DNA of 64,000 bases from Lineolata rhizophorae (GCA_010093515.1 MU001686.1:451787-515786), one strand, 5' to 3'; shown: positions 11,419 to 23,229, numbered from the stretch's first letter. The notes: generated from the letters alone by a model not told the origin. Made by a program: numbers and translations.

Positions 11419-11751
11419 TCATGATCCGGTCGAGCTAACCGATTCGGTACTGGACTCGGGCGACAGGGTGGTAGGCTCAGTGGTAGAGCTACCTTGAGAA
11501 CGTCGCCGGGCGGAGCTGGTCGCCGTCTGGAGCTGGCGTTGTGTGTGTTGAAGCATAACTCTGATTGCAGCGTTAGCATAGAGCTATAGTTTGGACGTAT
11601 TCGGGCGGACTGACTTCGAGTAGGAAGACATGGCCTGTTGTGGGTGGCTTAGATCGTAGGTGTTCGCAAAGTTGTGCTGTGCCGTCATGGGCTCAGAGTA
11701 GGTAGTGCCGGGTTGGATGTAGACCCCGGAGTTCTGCTCTACAGAAGACAT
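11419..11751 (-). CDS. Small Ser/Thr/Gln-rich protein, unassigned
   Basis: Exons 11597-11751 and 11419-11560 give 98 aa. The first exon encodes a Tyr/Gln-rich start (MSSVEQNSGVYIQPGTTYSE) and ends near HPQQAMSSYSK; the second encodes MLQHTQRQLQTATSSARRRS and a Ser/Thr-rich tail. The spliced product reads like a conserved small fungal protein, but I cannot name a function. The inferred intron (11561-11596) is only 36 nt, with a weak GTCCAA donor but a good TGCTAAC branch and CAG acceptor. The total length is in phase and codon use in both exons looks real. A CT-rich leader and a TATA-like stretch (GATATATC, near 11,907) lie upstream. If the splice is wrong, the first exon alone would stop after 55 codons. 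Confidence 0.5.
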
Positions 11752-14700
11752 GTTGCAAGTAGGACGGTAGTCTGAGTCTCTGGTCGAGGAAAATAGAAAG
11801 ATCAAAGTTGAAACTCCGGCGGATTCCTTGAGAATGAAAGTTTGGTCTCGAACGTAGGCGGGATTTTTGAACGGAGATTTCAGATGAGGGACGGCGAGAC
11901 GGCTTTGATATATCTATTCCCATCCCAGGCGACCAGCACACCACGCCCAGCAGCGAAAGGGCCCCCCGTCAGACCCTGAATGCCAGAGTGTCCGGAAAGG
12001 CATGGATCGCCACAGTGATGTCGGCTTGGCAATGATTCTGGCGGGCGAGGACGGGCTTCTCGAACGGGGCCCAAAACTGCCGATCCCCAATGGACTCGCA
12101 CAGAGGAACATGGGCCTCGGGATCGGGGCCAGCTGACTGGCCGGCTGGCCGCGTGTATTGCGTCTTAGCGACCCGCCGAGCGGAGCACGAGGCAGCGCCT
12201 AGAGGAATGGAGTAGGACCCTGTAGATCGCTCGCCGTGCACGCTCCTCGCACCCCCGAGGTCTGAAGACGAGGCGAACCCCGGCCTGCTTAAGGTCCCGC
12301 GCCTGGGCCCCCTCAGGGATCGCCATGGGAAAGTTGCAATCCTCCCACCCGTGATATTCGGATTTTTGATTGGGAAGAGGAGGAGACGCGCGTGTCCGCA
12401 GGCCGGAGCCGTGGGAAGGGGAGCTCCCCCGGCCAGGGCTGGCCAGAGCCGGCCTCGTCGCCTTGCAGCTAACGCTCTGCACCATCCCGAGCTTCCAGCT
12501 CCGTCAACTGTTTCCCAATTTTTCCTTTTTCCGGTGGTTCGACGCTTGCTTTCGGCAGAGGCGCTGTAGCCTTTATCGGCTCACGTGAGCCCGCCCCGGG
12601 CAGCGGAAGGCTAAGGAAGGCGCGGGCGAGGCCGGACGGGAGGCAGTGGCACGCTTAGATGCCGTCGACGTCAGCGCAAGCTCGGGCGGGGACGTCTGGC
12701 GCACACGATGTGGGTACGGCGTGGCAGGTGCCTGGCAGACCGCAGACGGGGTCGCAACGGGGTCCGGCGGCGTCACAATGGGGCTCAAAGGGAAAGGGCT
12801 CCCGCCAGCGTTCCACGGCGGCCTGGGACTGCCGCGGCTGGCTCGTCCGCGGTCGCGGCGCCCCGAAGAGCCGTCCCGTCCGACGTTGACGTGCATGATG
12901 TAATTGGCGGCGCGCGGCGCGGAGCTTCCCTGCATGGCGCTCGGGCCAATCAGCGCCACTGCCGGCCGTGACCCACCGGGCCAAGCCGCGTCTGGGCGCC
13001 CGGCGCTCTGCCAGTGACGTCTGTCCTGGCCAACGGCGCGGCCGTAGCGCCGGCCCCGAACATCGTCACCTCCCCCTCAACCACCTGTCTGCTCAGCCGC
13101 TCGCCCTCTTCAGCAGCTGTTGAACCTCTCGTCATAGCTGTAGCACCCGCCGCTTCTGGCTGACTCAATGCAGGCCTCCGGGCGAGGACCGTGCGGCCGT
13201 ACTATACCTACGATTGCTCCTAGCCACCAAGGCTGACTTTTGCTGGAGCTTGGCTGTGCATCGCGTCGATTTTTGACTTCTACCAACATGTGCGTCTTTC
13301 CAGGCCCTCTCGTCGCCGATCCTTCCCCGTCGTGCGCGCATCATTCCGTCCGTGTTGCTCTGCCGGGTTTTCAAAGGGTCTTCGTGGCAACATGCACGAC
13401 TGGCCAGCCACCGGGGCCCGAGTCTGCGACGGCACGCCCGTCGCTCCCACGTTTCTTCTAAGCCAACTTTTCTCCGGCGCTTGATATCGTCATGCCTTTG
13501 CCAATCACGCCTAGGACATCCTCCTGACGACCATCATTCTCGGGCGACGTCTGAGCGAACCCGTGGAACCGCCAGAGCCTATCTCTCATCGATCTAGTCG
13601 TCTATCTCCCTGCAATTTTGCCTCTCCAAATCGCGATTTTGAGTCTGACTGCGAGGTCTTTAACTTGATGGCCGTGACTTTGTTCGCCAGGGCGCTGTCC
13701 TACAGCGGCAGTTACAGGATCGCCGCATTTGTGACCATGGCCCTTGGCCTCTTTCTAGCATCGTCCTTTTAGGCCGTTCGCTCTATGCAATAGGCCGCTA
13801 TTACTTTCTGGGCGTGCACCTATTCTCCAGCCGATTTCGACGCCGGTTCTTGTCCGTCGGCTTCCGCTCGCGTTGGGCCTTGTTTGCACGGATCCGTCAT
13901 TCCGCAGGAGCATCTCCCGCGCAGACAATTCAACCCTGGCTCTAGGGCAGTGCTGGTGACGCTGATCTTTGCCACTCAAGCGGTTGGGAGCCCGCCTATC
14001 CCACTCCCCTCACAACCCGCCATTCGCCCGCAGGACCCTGTGAGCCCAAACCTATTGAGACGATTCGCACACTGCATATTGGACATGTGCAATGCCTCGA
14101 ACCGTGCCGTCCAAGTCGCACGCTCGGGTCGTCGAAAACCGACGGACAGCAACTAGCACGGATGGGCGACTCTGGCCGCACCCAGAAAACCCAAATCAAC
14201 CAAGGTGATCGACGTCATGCCGCCCTTCCTCGGCCCGCGTTGCCTCGGGTCAGTAACCACAATAACGATGCCCAGCGCGGGTACTAGGAACCACCTCCAG
14301 TTGCGCAATATATCCCACATACAAAATACCGCAAGTCTATCGCTTCTCCTCGCTCGAGCTTCCCGTCGTCACTTGCCGCACATACTTTTCGTGGTGTGAA
14401 GGGCCAATGGTAGACAGACAGCTGGTTTTACGACGGCCTTCCGAGATAGGACCCTTTGTTTAGGGGGGGCGGCTGGGATCTGAATTTTTATTTTCCTGCA
14501 GGAAGTGTCACGGTCTCTTCCCTGTAGGTTGCGCATTCGACATGGTCCTTACAATGCTTCATTCGAACGCCACTGGAGTTCGACAATCGTCATCTTGCTT
14601 TAGAACCACGGGGCGCCCGCAGCACAAGCGAACTGGGACCCTGGGCCCACTCTATAGGTGCGAGTATGACTCTATTAAAACCTTCTCCCCTACTCGAGTA

Positions 14701-17159
14701 TCTGTATGAGGCTCCTGCGTCGGCATGTATTATGCAGAACTCGCATAGCCGCGTCAGCCGGTCTGCTATTATATGCCTTGGAATTTTTGCATCATTTGCT
14801 TCCGTCATGAAGGTGTGGTATCGTGGCCAGTTATGACATCTTCACCTGAAAATATGGGCGGAACGAAATCATAATAAGTCACAATAATTTGAGGGATCTC
14901 ATCGATTATTCCGTCGGACGTGTCATCCATACATTTTGGTGAGAAAACTTGCATGCATCACCAGAACCGTTGAATATCACGATCTCTCAGCTCTCTCTCT
15001 CGATACTTATAACCTTGGAACAATGGAATGATACTCCCAGACGCCAAGAAAATGGCGGTGATAGGGTATCGTGAAGGAACCTGTTTACTCTTACGTCATT
15101 CTCTCTACGGACAGGAAAAAGCAGACCAACCACTATGACAACACGACACATTGGACGATCCGATGGTCTTGCAGGTCAACACCAGTCGGAGTGGCGAAAC
15201 TGCTGAACCATCGCTTCAGAGTGGTAATTCGCCGTCAAACTGAGCTGTGGTCTGTAGGTTGAGCGCGGCCAGGCCGTTTGCGGTTCCTAACAGAACCGTC
15301 GAATTAAATCTGTTTCGAAAGTCACTTCTTCTTAACTAATTGTCTCGAAGTAATTCCATACTATAGTACCATCTCGGTCGTCCGTCCGTCCATCCTCTTT
15401 ATCGTCTGCGCTTCAAACGTCAGTCCGCCGGGCTTTCCTATACATCGTACTGCTGTGCTGGCGAGCCTCGTTCGAATATCACGTACACATCGCTCAGCCT
15501 TTGACACCTAAGCGTTGGAGCTGCCCCAAGCATGCTGAAGACCGTTGACCGATGGTGATGAGTCCAGAGTGGCCACCGACGTCAGCAAAATTCAGACAGA
15601 GTGTTCAGAAGTAAGACTGGCGCCCAGACAGGATATCTAACTGAGAAATCGGAATACGATTTGCTGGCAATCACTTGCGTACCTAGATCCTCCTCCTGCG
15701 TCGTTCTTTGATGCTCGTCTTGTCATCTGTTGATCGCCTTATGTGGTGCGGCTCACGAACGCTATCTCCGGCTCCGTCCTACTCTACTTTCCAATTGTCC
15801 ATTCGAGTCTCGATGGCTCTCACGACAGCGGTATTACAACCACGTCCGCGCCATCGGTGCAATCCACGATAATACACACATGCTTGTTCTTCCTCTAATA
15901 TACGCGCAAGCTATTCGATTGTTTGGTCTCACCACGTAGACATCAAATTTCATGTCTAATTCTCTGTTGGCCTTGACATTCGTACATGTGAATCTATGCA
16001 CACGCCTCAACGGTCTAAGATCCCAGCTTTTTAGAATGGTTACATTTTCTAGCCTTGTTTGGGTATATTGCACAAGTTCATCAGCTGTGAACCTTTTGTT
16101 TGAAGTTTCTACGGTTGTCATGAGTTACTGGACAGGTTTACTCCAGTAACTCTATGTCTAGGTACGTTAGCCTCCGTTTTTAGATTGTTTCTGCCGCTGC
16201 TTTTGGAGGTGACCGCACCTATGCGCTAAAGAAGGCGGTCATGCCTGCCCATCGACGTATTGCGTTCCTTACAGGCCACCCCCCTTTGTACCGCTCTCAC
16301 CTATCGTTGAATTTGCAAAAGGGACCGAAATAGACCCTTTTTTTGCTGATCAAGGACACGGCCGGCGCCTGCCTAGCATGCTCTTTCCTATAAATACTAG
16401 GTCTTGCGTTTTCCTTTCACTTATTAACCAAGATGTTGCTCGACTTCGTCCTCCGTGGTTTTTATGGCGCGCGCAACCCGCTTCGCATGATTCAATTGTC
16501 GTGTTGTTTAAGTGCGTTGACGCGCTTTTCTGTGTAGGCCGTTGGGCCAATCTGTTGTCTCTTCTCCTAACATGAACTACTTTTTCTCCCTATCATTTCG
16601 TCCAGCTCTCCGTCTGTCGTTTCAATCCTTCGTTCAAAGTGTGGCTTCCAGCATGTTACGCCTATCTGTCTCATTTCATTAGTTCCATCGCCATTTCTTG
16701 TCTATTCGCCTTTAAAAACTCCTCTAAGAAAGCGACCTTTATCAGAATCGTCTTGTTCAGCCGAATTCCATCACGCCATTCTTCCCGGCTTTCTCAGCAG
16801 CACCTTTACTGCATCGGCGCTTAACCTTCGTGCTCGCCTTTAGCGCCGGCGCCTATTCTACCCACCCTATTCTCTACTGCATTTCTTCCACTTAACCTAT
16901 AGCGTCCTTCTACTCGGATAGCTAGTATACGTATCTTTCCCTCATCGCTTAGTTTAATGTTATTGTCTAACTTGTTCCCTTCAGACATGTCCGTTCAACG
17001 GCGCAGAACATCAGCAATCCAGACCATCGTGTGTGTAACGATGCAGATTGCCAGCTAATCCCAAATTTTCAGCCGAGCATTATCGAAACGTCCGCCGATA
17101 TATTGAGAGAATCGGGACGGCAAAGCCAAACCATTCGCCCTCAACAAAGAACAATAAAA
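11752..17159. other. 5.4-kb gene-poor region
   Basis: I can support no gene here. Roughly 12,000-13,200 is very GC-rich and CpG-rich with CCAAT-type motifs, and would be the promoter and leader side of the small gene at 11.4-11.75 kb. Downstream the + strand is rich in T and C, most strongly around 16,150-16,960, and frames are short. Some of this may be untranslated transcript or old decayed mobile DNA; neither is proven. A 95-codon minus-strand frame at 15,834-16,121 has no recognisable domain. Confidence 0.4.
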
Positions 17160-18405
17160 ATGACATCTCAGGAAGATGGGTAAGGTAAGGAATTTCCGCA
17201 ATGCATCATTTTTACAAGCTAAATCCTCTAGTCTCTGCGAGAATATCGAAGTAGACCCTGTCGAATATATCAAGAATGCTTCGACTGCGGACATCATGCT
17301 CTTTGTCAGGTGGAACTTGGACAACTTCCGTTCGCAAAAGAGAACAAGCATCCGTCACAAGTTCATGCATTGGCGGCATGTTTATCGGGGACACACTCAT
17401 CAAAGCTGGCCGGAGGGTGGAGGGTAGAAATTAATAATGTATGGCTACTATTTTACCCATTGCTAAGGACTAGCTAACAAGAGTAGGATATCAACAGACC
17501 TTTAACGGAGGAGCACGGCCTCGATGCAGCCACGAAAGAGAGGCCTATAATATATATCGACGACGTCTTTCTTGTTCTTCATCATGACTCGGCTCGAGAC
17601 ACTTCGACATTTCCGGACCCACGGCAGCAGCTTCAACTTGCTTTTTTGATCCTTCTCTGTGCATACACGGCGTCTCGACCTGATGCACTAGTCTACGTGA
17701 AAAAGAATGCTAAAGTGCTGACTGAGTGCGCCCTTCAAAGTTATGAGGATGGTACCAGGCGCGGAGAGAAGAGTGACCGTACGAACGACAGCGACGAAGA
17801 TGACGAAGACGAGGAAGACGGGGAAGACGAGGACGGTTATGACGACGGCAAAAACAGAAATACCGTCGATGATGCCGATGGAGAACCGCTTGGCACGGAT
17901 GAAGTCGAGACCTTGTGCTACAAGCACGTCACGCTTGTTCTTCTCGCGAATCCTAAGGGCAATATAGATCTCCTCGCCATGGAAATACTAAAAGGCATAA
18001 ACGGAATCCGAAACGGTAAGAGTATATTAATAACTGCTGGTCGCTACTAATACTTCTATAGGAAGATTTATTGCCTCTATGAGGTTGACGATCTAATTTT
18101 CGATCCGGTAGTTTCCATGATCGTCCTAGGAATCTTTGATGATGCTCTTGAGATGGATTTCACGTCTGTAGAACAGATATTCCAGCTCCGGGTTGATCCG
18201 AGACAGCAAAGCATGCGTTTAAAATGGAAAAAGACATGGGAAGAGAGGCTCATATTCTGGCAGGCAGTCCCGATCCTAGATGGGATTCGAACTTCACATG
18301 AAGAGCCTCTGCACTATCATTCCTTTCTTTGCCATATTCAGAGGTTGGGCTTTATTGCCGGAATGATGAAAATCCTTAATCCCTAACATTCGGCGAGGCT
18401 GAAAA
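17160..18405 (+). pseudogene. Decayed DUF3435 (tyrosine-recombinase-type, Starship-captain-related) gene
   Basis: The pieces read as DUF3435 in the correct order. LCENIEVDPVEYIKNAS and MLFVRWNLDNF form the N-terminal part. PLTEEHGLD, IIYIDDVFLVLHH and LILLCAYTASRPDALVY follow; the last contains the Arg typical of tyrosine recombinases. An acidic DEDDEDEEDGEDEDGYDD insert, ETLCYKHVTLVLLANPKGN and IYCLYEVDDLIFDP complete it. Introns with good splice sites are visible near 17180-17231, 17439-17486 and 18016-18061. The reading frame is broken at about three places, and the C-terminal part with the catalytic Tyr is missing, so it is a relic. DUF3435 proteins are the integrases of Starship giant DNA transposons and also occur as solitary copies. 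I see no element ends. Confidence 0.75.
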
Positions 18406-18898
18406 TTTAGGCTTAGTGCTTTGTGCTGTTGAAGATATGATATTCTGGATTTATTGGTTGTCTACGCCTTTCAATAGACTAACTACTATAGTTAGCAATG
18501 CGTGTCGAGAAGTCGCATACATTCACATACCTTTGGGGGAGCGGGGGGTGTTCTAGAACAGTTCCATTCCTAGCTGGTCCCGAAGCAGGACTGAACACTA
18601 AAAATTAATGAACCAATGCCAGACAGGAGCAATTAACCAATGAGAATTTTTAGAGTTACAAGCATTTACACGTAGCCGACCGCCTCTAAAACTTAACAAG
18701 ATACCGCATACCCACTAGTTCCCTCTACAATTAGAAACTCCTTAGACGCTAGCGCTCTTCTGGTATTTCTGCCATAAACTACCAATCAAACGATATATTC
18801 AGACCTCACACACATTTATCTTCAAGTTCAAATTATGACTCCGTACTGCATCCGCTAGCCTCCAAATCCTCGAACGCCATCTGTTGTATCTTTTCATG
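18406..18898. other. Intergenic, no gene seen
   Basis: AT-richer than the flanks, lying between the DUF3435 relic and the 3' end of the first APH gene. A short motif AACCAATG occurs twice near 18,600-18,640. Confidence 0.4.
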
Positions 18899-20318
18899 TC
18901 ATCCAGCCTGTTCGCGATCGATCCTTGCCTTTATCGCGCTCCACTCCGCCTTATACGCTGCCAATTGCTTCATTTTCCTTCCAGCAAACTTATCGAGCTC
19001 CGGCTCTGGGATGGAGGCAACCTCATCGATATCAGGGTACATATCGCAAATGGCCTTCCATGCCGAGTTGTCGGCACCCGTAAAACAGTCGTATATTAAT
19101 TCGTGGAACCAGAACCTGCCGTCGCTCATGGATTTCCGCATAAGGTCAGAAAGCCTATCCTGAAGTTCAGGCTGCGGCTTAACCTTATTTCTTTCGCTCT
19201 CTTCGCGTGCAAGCTCGTCAAGAAAAAGTTCTAGGCATTCGTTATATCGATGGAATTCCGAACCATAGGGTGTTGCCCAGAAGACCGGGTTCTTTATTAG
19301 AAGCCATCGTGGCGCCGAGCAAAACATCTGGTACGGTGCTGCGTACGCCCACTCCCAGTCTATCACTGCGATTATCTCAAGTTCTCTTTCGTTGTTGACA
19401 ATCATGTTCCCGTAGCGAAAGTCATCGCACATTAGTCTGAAGCCGGTCCAATTATACTCTTCGGCGATAAAGCGTGGAATGATGGCATTGGCCTGGTGGC
19501 GAAACTTGTATTTCGCTCGAGCATCATTAACGTCGTCGACTAAGCTGGGCTGTTCGCGCAACTGTTCCATCTTGCTCAGCAACATAATTGAAGTATTCTT
19601 TCGCGGATAGAAATGTTGTCGAGCGATTGCCTTATGAGATTTAGGTTAGCGTGTAAATGAGCTAGACGCTGGAATCTACAATACCTCCAACTTTAACTCC
19701 TCCATGTGCCTCTATTTCTTGCATCTTAAGCGTTAGTGGCCCCAAGTCCGAGTGGATACTCTGACCGTCCCTAATAGATAGAGACCCAACATTGGGAAAC
19801 TCTAACTTTGAAAGCTCGAGATAGAATCCCGCAATTTGGCGATACACAGTACGCAGGTCTCGTTCGCTGATATCGGATCTTAGTATTCGGTCGTTAGGCC
19901 CTTCTCGCCAAAGACGACCGAGGGACTCGCCGCCCGGGATGTAATCCATCATGACAAAAGGCCCTAACCCTAGAGCATTGTCATTTGACAGTCCCCAAGC
20001 ATGAACCTTGGGCACCGGGATCTTTGTTTTTTCCCTGACCAAGCACATCACTGCGACCTCTCGACGTAGCTTCTCGTCCCCGTCCATAACTCTTCCAGGC
20101 ACGGCAAATCGTACCAGCCATTCCACGCTGTCTTTGAAGCGCACGCGGCAGCTCCAATTGAAGGAGCCACAGTGGTCTTCAATAATCTCGCTTGGGTGGC
20201 CGCTGCGGAAAGAAGAGACCCAGTTGGCAGTGGTCGGGCCTCGTTGCGCGCGGAATTTGCTGAACCATTCGTCGCACAATGTGTCATGTGCAAGCTCTGC
20301 TCGTTCGTCCCATTCCAT
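18899..20318 (-). CDS. APH-fold phosphotransferase (aminoglycoside/choline kinase-like)
   Basis: Exons 19680-20318 and 18899-19630 with a 49-nt intron give 456 aa from MEWDER; an in-frame ATG at 20426 would add 36 residues that look non-coding. The N-lobe carries VEWLVRFAVPGRV and LRREVAVMCLVREKTKIPVP (Lys/Glu region). IVMMDYIPGGE-type hinge residues follow (here FVMMDYIPGGESLG), then the catalytic-loop equivalent CDDFRYGNMIV (residues 281-291) and the metal-binding VIDWEWAYAAP (Asp304). This belongs to a large fungal family of putative small-molecule kinases, expanded in accessory regions; substrates are mostly unknown. The intron donor GTAGAT is less usual, but only this choice keeps frame with the GCTAAC branch site. 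It is divergent from a second APH gene at 20,786. Confidence 0.82.
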
Positions 20319-20785
20319 ACCGAAAATTGTTCGAAAGATATTTCGACGGTGATAAAGGTTACCGCTCGGTATCTGAATGGAAAGCCTAAGAATAACATGC
20401 GCGCATGCAACGGGGGTGGAGGGCAACCGAGGCTCACGGAAGTACTATGTACATAGCAGGGCTCGCTAAACTCCGTCCAACTATACCACTTTTATCTTCT
20501 CTTATCACCACCTCCGTAGTAGCAACGAAATTTCGAAGCTCTCGTGGATATCGTAGATGACAGCAGTAGCGTGTAAGTTCGGGGCCAAGTAATGCCGGCC
20601 CCGGTTTAGCTCCGTGCAGCATACGTAGATCGCAGAATACAGTTGCCCCTGAACTCTGCAACCTCATCAATACACTCTGTTTTCGATACCGCACACTCTG
20701 TGGCGCTCGACAGTAGCTATATCTTGTTGCAAAGAACCTTATGCCGTAGAGAAAGGACGACGCGCTCAGTCTACTGAAGAAACAG
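20319..20785. other. Shared upstream region of two divergent APH genes
   Basis: No gene is seen in these 467 bp. The arrangement would allow one promoter region to drive both kinases. Confidence 0.4.
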
Positions 20786-21670
20786 ATGTCCATCAGTCTC
20801 CCATTCTACCGCGCGCCGGAGCAGCTACCTAGTCCACTCCCGACGCTGCAGGACATCGAGGCTGCAACGAAGGAACTCCCTACGATTCGAAATCCTGATT
20901 ACGACGGACGTATAGTGGCAATTAGAGATCAATATGTCGTGAAATATGGCACCTACGTAGCAGAAAATGAAGGCCAGACGCTGCTTTTCATTGAGCAGCA
21001 CCTTCGCATCCCAATTCCGCGCCTCTACGCAATGTATCGACACGACGGCAAGCTATACCTCGTCATGGAGCTCATTCCGGGAACAGAACTACGATTACTT
21101 TGGCCATCCCTATCAGCTGAGGACAAGCGATCAATCGCCGAGCAGCTTCGTGGGATATTCGATAAGCTGAGGTCACTTCCGTCGCCGGGATACTTCGGGA
21201 GTATCGCAAAGAGGCCATTGCGGCACAGATACTTCCTTGAAAGGAACAACGACCCTATTATCACCGGTCCGTTTGATAGGGAAGAGGACCTCTCTCTAGC
21301 ACTAGCCAAGCGTTCTGAGCAAAATTGGCGTGACAATGGTAGACACGGATGGGTCTCTGATTTTTTCGCCAGGCATCTTCCTACATCCTTGAAGGGTCAT
21401 CAACCAACCTTCACACATTCTGACCTGCATCCGCAAAACATACTCATTCGGGAGGTTGTCAACGCTGGATCGCAGGACGCAAGCTACGAAGTCAGCGCAA
21501 TTGTCGACTGGGAAACTGCTGGCTGGTACCCTGCCTATTGGGAATATGCGGCTGCTTTTGCTCTGTTCCAATGGGTCGACGACTGGCCGCTATTCTTTGA
21601 AAAGTTTATTGATCCCTGGCCGTTGGAGGCTTCCATGCTGAAATTTGTGCACCAGGACCTAGAATTTTAA
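20786..21670 (+). CDS. APH-fold phosphotransferase, second copy type
   Basis: A single uninterrupted 294-codon frame with a clean ATG. Kinase-like marks are VVKYGTYVAENEGQTLLFIE (Lys and Glu of the N-lobe), LYLVMELIPGTEL (hinge), the catalytic loop HSDLHPQNIL (His211, Asp213) and the metal-binding IVDWETAGWYP (Asp241). All residues expected for activity are present. It is only distantly related to the neighbouring APH gene, so the pair is not a recent tandem copy. Together with the DUF3435 relic it gives this region an accessory character. Substrate unknown. Confidence 0.85.
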   Translation: MSISLPFYRAPEQLPSPLPTLQDIEAATKELPTIRNPDYDGRIVAIRDQYVVKYGTYVAENEGQTLLFIEQHLRIPIPRLYAMYRHDGKLYLVMELIPGTELRLLWPSLSAEDKRSIAEQLRGIFDKLRSLPSPGYFGSIAKRPLRHRYFLERNNDPIITGPFDREEDLSLALAKRSEQNWRDNGRHGWVSDFFARHLPTSLKGHQPTFTHSDLHPQNILIREVVNAGSQDASYEVSAIVDWETAGWYPAYWEYAAAFALFQWVDDWPLFFEKFIDPWPLEASMLKFVHQDLEF

Positions 21671-22339
21671 CGCTGCGGCGTCGATCGTTTGCGCTACACG
21701 ATGTTGGAAAAAGTATGATTGATTGGTTGATGCTACGGAGCGAGCGGAAGTTGGTTCTGACCACTGTACGTGAGGTTGCGTACGTAAACCACATTACATA
21801 CACTAAAAAATAGAGAAACATGAAACACGACCCATTCTGATCTACCCCCCAAGTTTTGAAGCCGTAACAAGGGTTAAAACTGATCACGATAATGGTTTAA
21901 GGTAGCGTTGAATATCTACAAGGCCTATTCCATACAAACTTATAATTTTGGTACATGAGGGGTTTAGTGTTAGAACTAGCATGCTCTAGCCTGCAACTAG
22001 CCAACTTGGCTATGCAAAAGACTGGCACAGTATCGCACCTTGGTGCGATGCTGCTGGCTAGGAACTATATACACGCTAACAACATTCATTGCGCGTAGCG
22101 TTTGAAATTTCTCCCAGAACACACATTGTCTCAGAGTACATATTTTCAAAAAGGAGTCTTATTTTACACAGTGATACTATGTAAGGGTATAGGATATCGA
22201 TACCTCTCGTAGTAACAGCGACCCTAGAGCGACTTGAATGGCACGCTCTTCTTCAACAGCTAATCGTCTAGCGATCAAACGATCCAACCTTAGATTAAGC
22301 AAACGAACAATTCAAACAGCTACGACACGTCGACTCCTC
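21671..22339. other. Intergenic with nested hairpins
   Basis: No gene is seen. Two perfect short inverted repeats lie close together at 21998-22012 (7-bp arms, 1-nt spacer) and 22032-22049 (8-bp arms, 2-nt spacer), within a stretch where CTAGC/GCTAG motifs recur. This could be a small non-autonomous element or a structured RNA. Confidence 0.35.
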
Positions 22340-23229
22340 TCACGCAAGCAACCGCCTCCGTTCCTCTTCCTCGCCGTTCCCCCTCATTTTCCAGCCTCCC
22401 CACCACCGCCTCCTTCCCGCCGTCGCCTCTCCATCACCTCCCCTTCCACCCCCCCTCCCCCAATCCCAAACCTTCCACGACCCCCAGCCCCATCGCTGCT
22501 TACTCCTCTTCCAAACCCCCCAACTGCCATCCCCATACAAGACGACGCCATTCCCCATCTTCGTCCAGGCCGCGACCGCCCAGCGGCCCAGCTTCCAGGC
22601 GCCGATCAGGACGACGACGGCGGCGAGGGTGCATAGGGAGGTTAGGAAGGCGGTGACGAAGGTGCGGGTCGAGACGGCGCAGCCGAGGCCGGCGGTGCGG
22701 AGCTCGTAGCGGTCGGACGGGTCGCCGCAGATGCGGGGGTTGGAGAGGGGGGCGAGGAGGCGGAGGGGGCGGCGGGGAGAGGGGAGGGGGAGGCAGGTTG
22801 AGGACTGTGGGTGGATGGAGGGGAAGGTTAGGAAGGACGGATATATGTGTGGTGGGATGTGTGTAAGGATAGGGGGAAATGAAAAGGAAGTAGTGAACAC
22901 AGAGGCATTGTTAAATTCCACCCAGAATATCCAATCGCTCGTCATGTGACCGCCTCCTCAACTTGGAAAAAAAAAAAAAAGAGGAAAAGGAAAAGAAAAA
23001 TTAACTAGGAACTTACAGTAGCACACCACCCGCACCCGGCACTGCTCCCTAAACACGCCCCGCAACTCTGTATCCGCCAGCACTGATACAGCCGCCCATC
23101 CCACTCGGGGTCCCCGGAGATGAGCTCCGACGCGTTCGTCCGTCGCGGCGGCGGCGTGCCACTCTCCGCCAGCACTGCGGCCGCCAGCGCGCTACAGGAG
23201 CCGCTGCCGCCGCCGCCCTCCTGCGACAT
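22340..23229 (-). CDS. PSI-domain single-pass membrane protein
   Basis: Exons 23017-23229 and 22340-22804 with a 212-nt intron give 225 aa. The first exon carries a cysteine cluster (CWRIQSCGACLGSSAGCGWC) that continues across the splice into SSTCLPLPS and later RICGDPSDRYELRT. This is the spacing of a plexin-semaphorin-integrin (PSI) module of the kind found in fungal membrane proteins. A strong transmembrane helix (FVTAFLTSLCTLAAVVVLIG) follows, then a cytosolic tail rich in Trp, Gly and Arg. I see no clear signal peptide; the true start may lie in an upstream exon or the Gly-rich N-terminus may be atypical. Function unknown, possibly a small surface or secretory-pathway protein. Confidence 0.68.

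Noticed and set aside
11470-11500. tRNA A-box-like GGCTCAGTGGTAGAGC
   Set aside because: No B box, anticodon stem or acceptor pairing follows, and the sequence is explained as coding DNA of the second exon of the small minus-strand gene.
13563-14156. Short plus-strand frames that might form a spliced gene
   Set aside because: Splice partners and domain content could not be found; could be non-coding transcript only.
17646-18050. Independent acidic nuclear protein
   Set aside because: The acidic run is an insert within the DUF3435 frame, whose motifs continue on both sides.
18283-18295. GGGATTCGAAC, a minus-strand B-box-like string
   Set aside because: T-stem does not pair and no D-arm or acceptor is present; it lies inside the DUF3435 relic.
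22238-22636. Pro/Arg-rich plus-strand frame of 132 codons
   Set aside because: Antisense to the Gly/Trp-rich tail of the PSI-domain gene; composition artefact.
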